Assembly (NCBI GenBank): GCA_902588975.1
Contig: CACIRJ010000004.1
Coordinates: 17,659-81,658, forward strand
Reading direction: 5' to 3'
Origin: an uncultured Pelagibacteraceae bacterium
Lineage (GTDB): Bacteria; Pseudomonadota; Alphaproteobacteria; Pelagibacterales; Pelagibacteraceae
DNA: 64,000 nucleotides
Of this stretch, positions 40,574-49,501 are shown one piece after another. The translations under genes and the position numbers were made by a program. Each line of letters starts with the position of its first letter. The stretch's first letter is position 1. The notes under the pieces were generated by a model. The model saw only the letters and a program-made list of their open reading frames with translations, had not been told where the DNA came from and made no database searches.

Positions 40574-41293
40574 TTAAATCAAGGATTTTAGAATCGCGTA
40601 TGATTCTTGATCGACTGTACTACTAATAATTTGTGGTCTAAATCTTCTTTGAAAATTTTTATATATCTTAATCTTCTCGTATGATTTATTTGTTGATTTA
40701 TAACCAAACTTAAACAGTAATTTATAAAATTTTTTGCTGTCATTTAATTTAATCTTCCTTAATTTTTTGCAATGTTGCTCACTTAAATTATGCCACAAGC
40801 ATATTTTATTTTTATAAAGTATTTTCCAAGGGAATTTTTCTCCAGGATCTTTTTTTCTTAAAGGAGCGATATCTGAATGCCCTAAAATATTTTCCTTTTT
40901 TATTTTATATTTTTTTTTTAATTTTTTTGATAAACTGATAATTGATTTAATTTGACTTGGACTAAAATCTTTATATCCATATTCATGTCCCGGATTAGAT
41001 ATCTCTATACCTATTGAATTTGAATTTAGGAACTTATCTTTTTTCCATGACGAAATTCCAGCATGCCAAGCAATGTATAAATCAGGAACAATTTTAATTA
41101 TTTTGCCATTTCTCTTGATAAAATAATGACAGCTTACTTCAGTATTATTATTTGTAAGCCTTTTTATAGCTCCTTTCTCAGATTTCATTCCTGTATAATG
41201 AAAAATTAGGTACTTTAATTTTGAAAAACTTCTTTTTTTTAAATTAAAATTTGGGGAGTAATTTATCGACATTTTTTCAACATTTTTCTGCAT
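40574..41293 (-). CDS. N-acetylmuramoyl-L-alanine amidase, AmpD/AmiD type (Amidase_2)
   Basis: 239 residues. Zinc ligands and fold: LIFHYTGMKSEKGAI (first His), SCHYFIKRNGKI, AWHAGISSWK, SIGIEISNPGHEYGY (catalytic Glu), and LGHSDIAPLRKKDPGEKFPW (His and Asp). These cleave the MurNAc-L-Ala bond. No signal peptide is apparent, which suggests a cytoplasmic AmpD-like wall-recycling enzyme. An internal Met (residue 7) is an alternative start. It lies upstream of rnpB and is divergent from mlaA. Confidence 0.9.
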   Translation of the reverse strand: MQKNVEKMSINYSPNFNLKKRSFSKLKYLIFHYTGMKSEKGAIKRLTNNNTEVSCHYFIKRNGKIIKIVPDLYIAWHAGISSWKKDKFLNSNSIGIEISNPGHEYGYKDFSPSQIKSIISLSKKLKKKYKIKKENILGHSDIAPLRKKDPGEKFPWKILYKNKICLWHNLSEQHCKKLRKIKLNDSKKFYKLLFKFGYKSTNKSYEKIKIYKNFQRRFRPQIISSTVDQESYAILKSLI

Positions 41294-41345
41294 AAATTAA
41301 AACAATTTATCTTTATATTAATATCAATTATACTATAAATGTTTT

Positions 41346-42146
41346 ATGAACAAATTCCTTTCAGTTTTCTTAATTCTGGTAATTTCATCTATAAGTAATC
41401 CAGCATACTCCGGGGATGATGGAAAAATCAAGTTAAATGGAAAAAAAGATAATGGGTATGTAGAAGTTAAAGATTGTTTTGAAAAAGCTAATAGAGGAAT
41501 TTTTGCATTCAACCAAATATTAGACAAAGTGATTTTTAAACCACTAGCAAAAGGGTACAGAGTGTTTCCTCAACCTATTAGATCAGGAACAAGCAATGCA
41601 TTAAGCAATCTTGGTAATGTTGTAACTATACCTAACAATGTACTTCAAGGACAATTTAAAGATGCGGGATTAAATTCTGCCAGATTTGTTATAAACTCAA
41701 CTCTTGGAATTGCAGGAATATTTGATGTTGCTTCATATTACGGTATAAAAAAACGCGATAAAGAAGACTATGGACAAACATTGGGTGTTTGGGGTGCGGG
41801 ACCTGGTTGTTATTTTGTTTTGCCAGTTTTGGGCCCAACTACTGTAAGAGACTCAATCGGATCAGTTGTTAATATTATTGGTGGAGATGCATGGTATAAT
41901 GTTACTGTAGCTAATGACACTCAATATTTTTCTGAAGCAGATTATTATGCATCAAGATTATTAAGTGGAGTTGATTTTAGAGCAAAAAATTTAGAGTCAT
42001 TTGAAAGTCTTGAAAATAGTTCCGTTGATCTGTATGCATCAGTAAGAAGTCTTTATTTACAAGACAGATATAGAAAAGTTAGAAATATAGATAAAACTAC
42101 CGATACACTAAGCGACGACGACTGGGAAGAACTAGATACTCAATAA
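41346..42146 (+). CDS. mlaA: Outer-membrane lipid-asymmetry protein MlaA (VacJ)
   Basis: 266 residues with a signal peptide (about 1-22, ending PAYSG) and the MlaA domain: DCFEKANRGIFAFNQILDKVIFKPLAKGYR and LSNLGNVVTIPNNVLQGQF, then DYGQTLGVWGAGPGCYFVLPVLGPTTVRDSIG, the family core. MlaA sits in the outer membrane and extracts mislocalised phospholipids for retrograde transport. Unlike E. coli MlaA there is no lipobox Cys at the cleavage site, so it is predicted to be non-lipidated. mlaC follows after 10 bases; mlaFED are not in this window. Confidence 0.93.
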   Translation: MNKFLSVFLILVISSISNPAYSGDDGKIKLNGKKDNGYVEVKDCFEKANRGIFAFNQILDKVIFKPLAKGYRVFPQPIRSGTSNALSNLGNVVTIPNNVLQGQFKDAGLNSARFVINSTLGIAGIFDVASYYGIKKRDKEDYGQTLGVWGAGPGCYFVLPVLGPTTVRDSIGSVVNIIGGDAWYNVTVANDTQYFSEADYYASRLLSGVDFRAKNLESFESLENSSVDLYASVRSLYLQDRYRKVRNIDKTTDTLSDDDWEELDTQ

Positions 42147-42156
42147 TTTTCATCAG

Positions 42157-42747
42157 ATGAAAATCCTTAAATATTTAATTATTTTTTTATTTTTTACGAA
42201 TTTCTCTAATGTGTCTTTTTCAAAAGATCCAAGCACTTTAATCAACGAAATAGTTGATGAAGCAGCATCTGTATTATCTAGTGAAGATCCTGTCGAGTCA
42301 AAAATAATTAAATTAAATGCTATTGCAGAAAGAAGTGTAGATATAAATGGAATAGGTATGTACACTTTAGGAAAATATAGAAAATCTATTAATGAAGAGC
42401 AAAAAGCTAAATATCAAAAATTATTTAGAAGTTATTTTTTAAAAAGTTTTTCAAGCAGATTGGTTGATTATACAAATCCAAGAATTAATGTAGTGTCGCA
42501 GAAAATAATTAATGATAAATATACAATTGTTAATAGTGTATTAGAGGCAACGTCAAAGAGACCTCAGGTAAAAATAGATTGGAGAATTTATACAAAAAAT
42601 CCTGATAGACCTTTAATAAGGGATCTAATTGTAGAGGGATTAAGTTTAGCAAGAACACAAAAAGAAGAATTTAATTCTATAATCCAAAATAATGATGGCG
42701 ATATAAATGCATTGTTCAAAACGCTTGAGGAATTTTTAATTAAATAA
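42157..42747 (+). CDS. mlaC: Phospholipid-binding protein MlaC (Ttg2D)
   Basis: 196 residues: signal peptide (about 1-22, LIIFLFFTNFSNVSFS) and the MlaC/Tol_Tol_Ttg2 fold, with DINGIGMYTLGKYRKSINEEQKAKYQKLFRSYFLKSFSSRLVDY, KIDWRIYTKN and LIRDLIVEGLSLARTQKEEFNSII as conserved blocks. It ferries phospholipids through the periplasm between MlaA and the inner-membrane MlaFEDB complex. Directly downstream of mlaA in a two-gene operon; it meets the convergent CIA30-like gene with no gap. Confidence 0.92.
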   Translation: MKILKYLIIFLFFTNFSNVSFSKDPSTLINEIVDEAASVLSSEDPVESKIIKLNAIAERSVDINGIGMYTLGKYRKSINEEQKAKYQKLFRSYFLKSFSSRLVDYTNPRINVVSQKIINDKYTIVNSVLEATSKRPQVKIDWRIYTKNPDRPLIRDLIVEGLSLARTQKEEFNSIIQNNDGDINALFKTLEEFLIK

Positions 42748-43332
42748 TTAGTAAAATCCAATTTCACTTAAGCAAATATCTGATTTAAAATCATCAAAAC
42801 CCGCAACTAACCCAACTGATTTTATATTCTGTCCCAATATACTTTTTGGTTGATAGAAATTAGATTTTTTAAATTGTTCAAATGGAGCACGAATTTCAAT
42901 CCAATTTTTTGTAGTGGTAAAAGTATAGCTATAATATTGCCATGGAGCTAATGTTAAACCAGTTCTTAAATGAAGGTTATATTTTTTTTCATTGCCATAA
43001 ACTTTTACATATACTCCATCATAGTCTTTACTATTAATTTCAGGACTTAATTTTGTCCTCATTTGTATAAATCCACCATTATTTTTGGTGGATACATCTC
43101 CTGTCATTCTATAGCACGATACTCCATCAACTTTCTCAACTATAAATTTTCCTGTTGATACACCTCCCATAACTTGATCTGTAATAAAATTCCACTTTTG
43201 GGATTGATTTGTTATTTTGGGGTTTTTTAATTTATCTAAAATCATATCATCAGAAAAAGTCTTGTTTTGACATATTAATAATAAAATTAAAAATATTATT
43301 TTTTTCAAAACAGAGCTACTTTTTTTTTGCAA
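42748..43332 (-). CDS. CIA30 (NADH dehydrogenase assembly factor NDUFAF1-like) family protein with signal peptide
   Basis: 194 residues: an N-terminal hydrophobic signal (KKIIFLILLLICQNKTFS) then the CIA30 beta-sandwich (PF08547): WNFITDQVMGGVSTGKFIVEK, CYRMTGDVSTKNNGGFIQMRT and YDGVYVKVYGNEKKYNLHLRT. In mitochondria the homologue helps complex I assembly; in bacteria family members are often exported and of unknown role, possibly carbohydrate-binding. The export signal argues against a direct complex I role here. Overlaps the upstream membrane-protein gene by 17 bases. Confidence 0.78.
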   Translation of the reverse strand: MQKKSSSVLKKIIFLILLLICQNKTFSDDMILDKLKNPKITNQSQKWNFITDQVMGGVSTGKFIVEKVDGVSCYRMTGDVSTKNNGGFIQMRTKLSPEINSKDYDGVYVKVYGNEKKYNLHLRTGLTLAPWQYYSYTFTTTKNWIEIRAPFEQFKKSNFYQPKSILGQNIKSVGLVAGFDDFKSDICLSEIGFY

Positions 43333-43771
43333 GTTGTTGAAGAAGATAAATTTCTTTTTCTGTAAGATTATTTTTTTCCTCTTTAATTTGGTCCTCTAAA
43401 CTAAACAAAGTAATTAACGAAAAAAAAGACACTAAACCAGTTAATAAAATAAAATAAATTGAGCTCAAATTAACAATTACAAGTATTATAAAAACACTTG
43501 TCCATCCAATAAATATTCCTCTTAAAATTGTACGATGACTTTTTAGATCAGGTATTTTTATAAACTGTATAAATAAAAGTATTAAAAGAAGCATTATTCC
43601 TGAGATAGATACACGCAACAATACCAATGTATCTAATCCACCTCCATATAACTCTCGATGAATTAGATATGCAACAACACCTTTATAAGCAAAGTAAAGA
43701 AGGATAGTAAAAGAGACAAATATTGATACAAAGTATGATATTTTAGGTTTAATTTTTATTTTAAACTTCAT
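43316..43771 (-). CDS. Hypothetical four-helix membrane protein
   Basis: 151 residues with about four transmembrane helices (FVSFTILLYFAYKGVVAYL, VSISGIMLLLILLFIQ, FIGWTSVFIILVIVNL, ILLTGLVSFFSLITLF) and a charged C-terminal helix (EEKNNLTEKEIYLLQQLAKKK). I do not recognise a family. It lies immediately upstream of, and overlaps, the CIA30-like gene, so the two are probably co-expressed. Between its start and the tRNA gene is a 76-base AT-rich spacer. Confidence 0.7.
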   Translation of the reverse strand: MKFKIKIKPKISYFVSIFVSFTILLYFAYKGVVAYLIHRELYGGGLDTLVLLRVSISGIMLLLILLFIQFIKIPDLKSHRTILRGIFIGWTSVFIILVIVNLSSIYFILLTGLVSFFSLITLFSLEDQIKEEKNNLTEKEIYLLQQLAKKK

Positions 43772-43847
43772 TTTATTTACAATGATAATACAGTTTTTAA
43801 TTAAATGTTAAAAAACTATAATTTATAAACATTGATTTTACTTGATT

Positions 43848-43924
43848 TGGTGGGCCCGCCAGGACTCGAACCTGGGACCAATACATTATGAGTGTACTGC
43901 TCTAACCAACTGAGCTACAGGCCC
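43848..43924 (-). tRNA. tRNA with anticodon CAU, probably tRNA-Ile2 (lysidine type)
   Basis: 77 nt including an encoded CCA. Cloverleaf: acceptor GGGCCTG/CGGGCCC, D-arm GCTC/GAGC with a normal GG loop, anticodon stem GTACA/TGTAT with loop CTCATAA (anticodon CAU), T-arm CCAGG/CCTGG with loop TTCGAGT. CAU can be elongator Met, initiator or Ile2. The initiator is excluded by the paired 1-72 and the D- and anticodon-stem form. Acceptor pairs C4-G69 and C5-G68 match the known TilS (lysidine synthetase) determinants of tRNA-Ile2, so Ile2 is favoured over elongator Met. Confidence 0.9.
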
Positions 43925-43984
43925 AAAATTGAATACTTAATTATACCATTTTTTTTATGTTATCAATTAAAGATAATTTTGTAA

Positions 43985-44059
43985 TGGTGGGCCGTGTTGG
44001 TTACGCTCCAACTACCCCTGCAATGTCAATGCAGTACTCTACTATTGAGCTAACGGCCC
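43985..44059 (-). tRNA. tRNA-Val (anticodon GAC) with atypical D- and T-loops
   Basis: 75 nt with encoded CCA. Acceptor GGGCCGT/ACGGCCC, D-stem GCTC/GAGT, anticodon stem CTGCA/TGCAG with loop TTGACAT, variable GGGTA, T-stem GTTGG/CCAAC: all stems pair well. The loops are unusual: the T-loop is AGCGTAA instead of the TTCRANN consensus, and the 7-base D-loop AATAGTA lacks the G18-G19 pair. The first base of the tRNA is the last base of the rpoD TAG stop codon, so maturation must cut the rpoD transcript exactly at its end. A normal-looking stem set argues for a functional molecule. Confidence 0.85.
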
Positions 44060-45882
44060 TAACTTTCTAGAAAACTTTTTAATTGTTTGGATCTACTTGG
44101 ATGTTTTAGTTTTCTAAGAGCTTTTGCCTCTATTTGTCTAATTCTTTCTCTTGTTACTGAAAACTGCAGCCCAACTTCCTCTAATGTATGATCGGTATTC
44201 ATACCAACTCCAAACCTCATTCTTAGAACTCTTTCTTCTCTTGGAGTTAGAGTAGATAATATTTTAGTAGTTGCCTCACTTAAATTAGATTTAATTGCTT
44301 GTTCAAGTGGAGCCAATGCTTTTGTATCTTCAATAAAATCACCTAAACTACTATCTTCCTCATCCCCAACTGGCTTCTCTAGAGACACTGGCTCTTTTGA
44401 AATTTTTAGAACTTTTCTAACCTTTTCTAAAGGCATACGTAATTTATTAGCTAACTCTTCTGGTGTTGCTTCTCTGCCAAATTCACTGAGTATTAATCTT
44501 TGAGTTCTAACAATTTTGTTTATAGTTTCAATCATATGAACTGGAATTCTAATTGTTCTTGCTTGATCTGCTATAGATCTAGTTATTGCTTGCCTTATCC
44601 ACCAAGTAGCATAAGTTGAAAACTTGTAACCTCTTCTGTACTCAAATTTATCGACAGCTTTCATCAATCCGATATTTCCTTCTTGTATTAAATCTAAAAA
44701 CTGAAGACCTCTATTAGTATATTTTTTTGCTATTGAAATTACTAATCTTAGATTAGCTTCAACCATCTCTTTTTTTGCAATCCTAGACTCTTTTTCGCCT
44801 TTTTGCACGCGACTTACAAGCTTCTTGTATTCTGTGACCGAAATTCCAAGTTTATTACTTATTTCTACTAATCTGTCTCTGATATTTTTAAATTCATTTT
44901 TATTTTTTTGAAAAAATTTTTTCCAAACATCGTTTGTATCTAAAAATTCTTTTAAATTTGGGTTAATCTCATTACCAATATAAAATTTTATAAATTCATC
45001 TCTAGATATTTTTGACTCGATAGCAAGTCTAAGAAGATTACCTTCAAGCGAAATAATTTTTTTATTTTCAGAATAATGTTTCTGAACTAATTCCTCTAAT
45101 ACCGATGGAGATAATTGTAGAGATTTAATATTCTCAAGTATGTCGTCTACAATTTTTTTATAGTTCTTTTCTTTTGAAGATGAAAATTTTTTCGAATTTA
45201 ATACACACTCAAGTTTCTCTTTTTGATATTTGATAAGTTTATTATATTCTTTTGTTAATGTGTGCACGGTTTCAAGAACTTTTGGTTTAATTTCTGTCTC
45301 CATTGCAGCCAAAGTTGGATTAAACTCATCATCAGAACTGTTAGTTTCTTCAGAAGATTGTTCATCATCAGTTTTTTTTTGTTTCGAACCATTATTATTC
45401 TCTTCATCATCCATGTAATTAGTATCAATATCAATTATTTCTCTAACTAGTATTTCATCATTTTGAAGTTTAGTATCCCATTCAAAAAATTGTTGCGCAG
45501 TTATAGGACTTTGGGAAAGTGCATTAAGCATTACATCTTTTCCAGCTTCTATTCTTTTTGCTATAGCTATTTCACCTTCTCTAGATAACAGCTCAACTCC
45601 GCCCATCTCTCTAAGATACATTCTTATGGGATCATCACTTTTTTCTAAAGTTTTTCCTTCCTCTTTTGAAGAAGCATCTTTTTTTCTTAATATCTTATAA
45701 TCGGATTTTTTTTCAACGAGTATTATATTCTCGTCAAGAATATGCATGAATGCTTGTGCTAGGTTATCACTAGATAAATTTCTTTTCCCTAGTGATTTAT
45801 TTAATTCCTCATGAGTAATAAATCCTCTGTGGATTCCTCGACCCATTAATCTTGCAAATGATTTTGTAATAATTCGTTCCAC
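44059..45882 (-). CDS. rpoD: RNA polymerase primary sigma factor RpoD (sigma-70)
   Basis: 607 residues. Region 1.2 ([29 protein letters not shown]), an acidic non-conserved insert ([23 protein letters not shown]), regions 2.1-2.4 ([61 protein letters not shown]), region 3, and 4.1-4.2 ([14 protein letters not shown] ... [27 protein letters not shown]) are complete. This is the housekeeping sigma factor. Region 1.1 is short. Located downstream of dnaG, the conserved macromolecular-synthesis order, and followed without gap by tRNA-Val. Confidence 0.98.
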   Translation of the reverse strand: MERIITKSFARLMGRGIHRGFITHEELNKSLGKRNLSSDNLAQAFMHILDENIILVEKKSDYKILRKKDASSKEEGKTLEKSDDPIRMYLREMGGVELLSREGEIAIAKRIEAGKDVMLNALSQSPITAQQFFEWDTKLQNDEILVREIIDIDTNYMDDEENNNGSKQKKTDDEQSSEETNSSDDEFNPTLAAMETEIKPKVLETVHTLTKEYNKLIKYQKEKLECVLNSKKFSSSKEKNYKKIVDDILENIKSLQLSPSVLEELVQKHYSENKKIISLEGNLLRLAIESKISRDEFIKFYIGNEINPNLKEFLDTNDVWKKFFQKNKNEFKNIRDRLVEISNKLGISVTEYKKLVSRVQKGEKESRIAKKEMVEANLRLVISIAKKYTNRGLQFLDLIQEGNIGLMKAVDKFEYRRGYKFSTYATWWIRQAITRSIADQARTIRIPVHMIETINKIVRTQRLILSEFGREATPEELANKLRMPLEKVRKVLKISKEPVSLEKPVGDEEDSSLGDFIEDTKALAPLEQAIKSNLSEATTKILSTLTPREERVLRMRFGVGMNTDHTLEEVGLQFSVTRERIRQIEAKALRKLKHPSRSKQLKSFLES

Positions 45883-45948
45883 AGTTTAAAAGTTTGAAGG
45901 TCTTATATAATGTCTAATACAAAAAAATCTATGTGATTTTTTTAAAAT

Positions 45949-47724
45949 TTAGTTGATTTTTTGTTGTTTTTTCAACTCTTTTATCTCATTAAATGTGCTT
46001 TCGCTCATATCTTTTAAAAACTTCGATTCTAATTCAGATATTCTTTGTTCTAATTCATAATTTTTAAGATCTTGTATAATCTCAGTCAGAATTTCTAAAA
46101 TTTTTTCATCATCATTTAAGTTCTTTGAAATAATATGTTTAATTGAAGCATAATTCATAACTCTGTTAACTAGAATTTTATCTACATTTAATTTTTGTAA
46201 GTCGAGGTTTAATAAATTTTCCGATTGGTTTAAAATTTCAGCGAATAATTGTTTATTTTCATCACTATATAATTTGACGTTATCTATTATATGAATATTT
46301 TCATGAATTAATTTTGGTTTAGCGAGTAATATATATAAAAATGAAAATTCTTTAATTTCAAACGATTTTAATGATTTCGTCTCATTATAATAACTTTTTG
46401 TTTTAGCAAGAGATTTTGGAAATATTTTATAATTTTTATTAAATTTTGAATTAATATTTGGAGTTAACTCTGAAACTTTTTCAAGAAAATACTCGAGTGT
46501 ATATTTTTTTACAAGACTGTCTTTAATATTTGATGCAATTTCTCTTAGTTTTTTTTCAAAGATTGCTCGCGAGCTAGGACTTTCAGATGTTTGACCTATA
46601 TAATGTTCAAAAATAAATTTATGTATAGGTATAGATTTTTGATTTGAAATTTCTAAAAATTTATCTTTACCAAATTTATTTATGTAATTATCTGGATCTA
46701 AATTATCTTCTAAAAGTAGGAATGAAATTTTTTTGTCAGGTTTTAATTCATCAATAATATTCTCTGCTGCTCTCAATGCAGCTTTATAACCGCTTTGGTC
46801 GCCATCGAAGCATATAATTATATGATTATAGAATTGATTTAAAATTTGTATTTGTTTACTTGTTAAAGCAGTTCCTAAATTTGCGACTGTATTTTCTATA
46901 CCATTTTTTGATAAACCAATAACATCCATATAGCCCTCGACCAAATAAACATCCTCTAATTTATTTGATAATTTTCTTGCTTTATCAAGATTATATAAGT
47001 TTGATCCCTTTTTGAAAAAAGGTGTCTCAGGTGAATTAATATATTTAGCTAAATTTCTATTATCGTCTACAATTCTTCCTCCAAAACCTATTATATTTCC
47101 TGATATATTATTTATTGGAAAAATTATTCTGTTTCTAAATCTTGAAATATATTTTTTTTTCTTTTCATCAAAATAAAATAGGCCTGTATCTTTAATAATT
47201 TCTTCATCAAAATCTTTTTTTAGAATTTCATAATAATCTAAATCCTCAGTTACAAAACCAAGATTAAAATTTTTAACCTCAACAACAGATATTCCTCTTG
47301 ATTTAAGATAATTTTTTGCGTTAATTGAATTTTCATTTTTAAATAGTTCTTTTTTATAAAATTCAGAAAAATTACTACATACAGATTTATATAATTTCCA
47401 TTTATTCTCTCTTTCCTCATCTTGTTTTGAAAAAGTATAAGGTTGCATTCCTGCAAGATTTGAAAGCATTTTGACTGCCTCACCAAATCTAAGGTTTTGG
47501 GTTTTCATTACAAAATCAAAAATATTTCCATGCTCACTTGTGCTAAAACAATGGTAAAATTCTTTTTCATCATTAACTGTAAATGATGGAGTTTTCTCTG
47601 TTTTAAAAGGTGATAAACCAACGAACTCCTTACCTCTTTTTTTGAGTTTAACTGTTTTAGAAACAACTGTTGAAACTTTTAATCTAGTTTTAATTTCGTC
47701 TAAATATTCTTTTGGATATTTCAT
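45949..47724 (-). CDS. dnaG: DNA primase DnaG with degenerate zinc-binding motif
   Basis: 591 residues: N-terminal zinc-ribbon-like domain, TOPRIM catalytic core (VYLVEGYMDVIGL with the Glu, IICFDGDQSGYKAA with the Asp pair) and a helical DnaB-binding tail. Primase makes RNA primers for replication. In the zinc ribbon GLSPFKTEKTPSFTV ... FYHCFSTSEHG the usual C-P-x-H and C-F-G-C ligands are Ser, Lys, Cys and Thr, so only one ligand remains and zinc binding is doubtful. I believe some other alphaproteobacteria also lack ligands here. Position yqeY-dnaG-rpoD is the classic macromolecular synthesis operon. Confidence 0.96.
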   Translation of the reverse strand: MKYPKEYLDEIKTRLKVSTVVSKTVKLKKRGKEFVGLSPFKTEKTPSFTVNDEKEFYHCFSTSEHGNIFDFVMKTQNLRFGEAVKMLSNLAGMQPYTFSKQDEERENKWKLYKSVCSNFSEFYKKELFKNENSINAKNYLKSRGISVVEVKNFNLGFVTEDLDYYEILKKDFDEEIIKDTGLFYFDEKKKKYISRFRNRIIFPINNISGNIIGFGGRIVDDNRNLAKYINSPETPFFKKGSNLYNLDKARKLSNKLEDVYLVEGYMDVIGLSKNGIENTVANLGTALTSKQIQILNQFYNHIIICFDGDQSGYKAALRAAENIIDELKPDKKISFLLLEDNLDPDNYINKFGKDKFLEISNQKSIPIHKFIFEHYIGQTSESPSSRAIFEKKLREIASNIKDSLVKKYTLEYFLEKVSELTPNINSKFNKNYKIFPKSLAKTKSYYNETKSLKSFEIKEFSFLYILLAKPKLIHENIHIIDNVKLYSDENKQLFAEILNQSENLLNLDLQKLNVDKILVNRVMNYASIKHIISKNLNDDEKILEILTEIIQDLKNYELEQRISELESKFLKDMSESTFNEIKELKKQQKIN

Positions 47725-48185
47725 TAACTATTAAGTAAATTTTTAATAATCTGACCTGCCTTCGAAAAATCAATTGTATCAGCATGGTTTTTTTTCAATT
47801 CACCCATGACTTTACCCATATCCTTTATTGAAGAGGCTCCAGAACTTTTTATAATTTCTTCACATATCTTTTTTGTATCTGCCTCAGATAATTGTTTAGG
47901 CAAATATTCGGATAAAACATCAAGCTCCCCTTGTTCAATTTCTAATAAATCTGACCTGTCATTTTTTTTATATATTTCAATTGATTCGGATCTTTGTTTG
48001 ATCATTTTTTTTAAGAGTTTTTTTATATCCTCATCGTCTGTCTCCTTTTTATTTGGGCCAGATCTGTTGTTAATATCTAAGTCCTTAACTCCAGATAAAA
48101 TTAACCTATAAGTTGATATCTTATTTTTATCTTTTGATTTTAAAGCATTTTTGTAATCGTTATCTATTTTATCTCTTAAGGACAT
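47724..48185 (-). CDS. yqeY: GatB/YqeY domain-containing protein
   Basis: 153 residues from the ATG at 48185. The family starts with MSLRDKIDNDYKNALKSKDK and carries a helical YqeY domain (LRLILSGVKDLDIN-like start, LLKKMIKQRSESIEIYKKNDRSDLLEIEQGELDVLSEYLPKQLS, GASSIKDMGKVMGELKK). An upstream in-frame start would add 51 residues unlike the family, so I reject it. YqeY resembles the tRNA-binding tail of GatB and has no proven function; it is commonly next to dnaG. Its stop overlaps the dnaG start by one base; carA is divergent. Confidence 0.9.
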   Translation of the reverse strand: MSLRDKIDNDYKNALKSKDKNKISTYRLILSGVKDLDINNRSGPNKKETDDEDIKKLLKKMIKQRSESIEIYKKNDRSDLLEIEQGELDVLSEYLPKQLSEADTKKICEEIIKSSGASSIKDMGKVMGELKKNHADTIDFSKAGQIIKNLLNS

Positions 48186-48257
48186 ATTAGAATGTACTTC
48201 ATAGACAAAATTGTTCAAAAGAAAAAATTGTATTATTAAAAAATTATTATAGATCTG

Positions 48258-48286
48258 TTGCGGATAAATACGTTTTATTGTATTAA
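48258..48286 (+). promoter_or_regulatory. Putative carAB promoter
   Basis: TTGCGG (48258-48263), 17-base spacer, TATTAA (48281-48286) in the 122-base divergent gap between yqeY and carA. Transcription would start near 48293, leaving only about 15 bases before the proposed TTG start of carA. Candidate by pattern only. Confidence 0.25.
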
Positions 48287-48307
48287 CCTTTAACTCATGA
48301 GTTGTAA

Positions 48308-49501
48308 TTGACTTTAAAACGAAAAAACAAAACTTCATATCTCTCTAATTTTAACACAGCTATTTTAGCTCTTGAAAATAAATCAGTCTTTAAAGGGATT
48401 GGACTGGGATATATAGGAGAAGCAACCGGAGAGGTATGCTTTAATACCTCTTTAACTGGTTATCAAGAAATCATATCTGATCCATCATATGCAGGACAGA
48501 TAATAAATTTTACATTTCCACACATTGGAAACGTTGGAGCTAATAAAGAAGATATAGAGTCTGATAAAATATGGACAAGAGGAGTTATTTTTAATTCAGA
48601 GATAACAAGTCCTTCTAATTATAGATCTCTGCAAAATTTAGATAAATGGCTTAAAAAAAATAAAATAGTGGGCATAACTGGTCTAGATACTAGAAGTTTA
48701 ACAAATTTTATAAGAGATAAAGGAGCTCCAAAAGGAACAATATCAAACAATAAAAATGGTAAATTTAATATTAATAAACTAATAAATAAATCAATAAAAT
48801 GGCCTGGTTTAAACGGAATGGATCTTGCTCAAGAGGTCACAACTAATAAAACTTATATTTGGAAAGGATATAGAACTTGGAAAAAAAATAAGGGCTATGA
48901 AAAAAATAATAAGAAGAAATTTAGGGTTGTTGCAATAGATTATGGAATTAAAAAAAATATACTTAGGTATTTTTCTGATTTTGATTGCGAAGTTAAAGTT
49001 GTTTCCTGCAAGGAAAATGCAAATAATATACTTAATCTAAAACCTCATGGAATTTTTTTGTCAAACGGTCCTGGAGATCCCGCGGCAACAGGAAAGTATG
49101 CAATTGATATAGTAAAAAATTTAATTAAAAAAAATATTCCTTTATTTGGTATATGTTTGGGTCATCAAATTTTAGCTTTAGCACTAGATGCAAAAACAAA
49201 AAAAATGAAGTTGGGTCATAGAGGTGCAAATCATCCAGTAAAAAATTTAATTACAAAGAAAGTTGAAATTACAAGTCAAAATCATGGATTTGAAGTTATT
49301 AAACAAAGCTTAAAAAAAAATACAGAAATAACCCACCTATCATTATTTGATAATTCTATAGAGGGAATAAGATTAAAAAATAAACCAGTTTTCTCAGTCC
49401 AATATCATCCTGAAGCTAATCCTGGACCGCAAGATAGTAAATATTTATTTAGTAATTTTATTAAAGACATAAAAAAATATGCCAAAAAGAAAAGATATTA
49501 A
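48308..49501 (+). CDS. carA: Carbamoyl-phosphate synthase small subunit (glutaminase)
   Basis: 397 residues from a TTG. N-terminal CPSase domain ([48 protein letters not shown]) and C-terminal class I glutamine amidotransferase with nucleophile Cys283 in FGICLGHQ and the His/Glu pair in [12 protein letters not shown]. It hydrolyses glutamine and channels ammonia to CarB, supplying carbamoyl phosphate for arginine and pyrimidine synthesis. Reliable homology begins near residue 15, so the TTG is the best of few options. Overlaps carB by 23 bases. Confidence 0.95.
   Translation: MTLKRKNKTSYLSNFNTAILALENKSVFKGIGLGYIGEATGEVCFNTSLTGYQEIISDPSYAGQIINFTFPHIGNVGANKEDIESDKIWTRGVIFNSEITSPSNYRSLQNLDKWLKKNKIVGITGLDTRSLTNFIRDKGAPKGTISNNKNGKFNINKLINKSIKWPGLNGMDLAQEVTTNKTYIWKGYRTWKKNKGYEKNNKKKFRVVAIDYGIKKNILRYFSDFDCEVKVVSCKENANNILNLKPHGIFLSNGPGDPAATGKYAIDIVKNLIKKNIPLFGICLGHQILALALDAKTKKMKLGHRGANHPVKNLITKKVEITSQNHGFEVIKQSLKKNTEITHLSLFDNSIEGIRLKNKPVFSVQYHPEANPGPQDSKYLFSNFIKDIKKYAKKKRY

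Noticed and set aside
48186..48338. 51-codon N-terminal extension of YqeY
   Set aside because: The YqeY family begins at MSLRDK, and the extension runs through the divergent carA promoter region and the start of carA.
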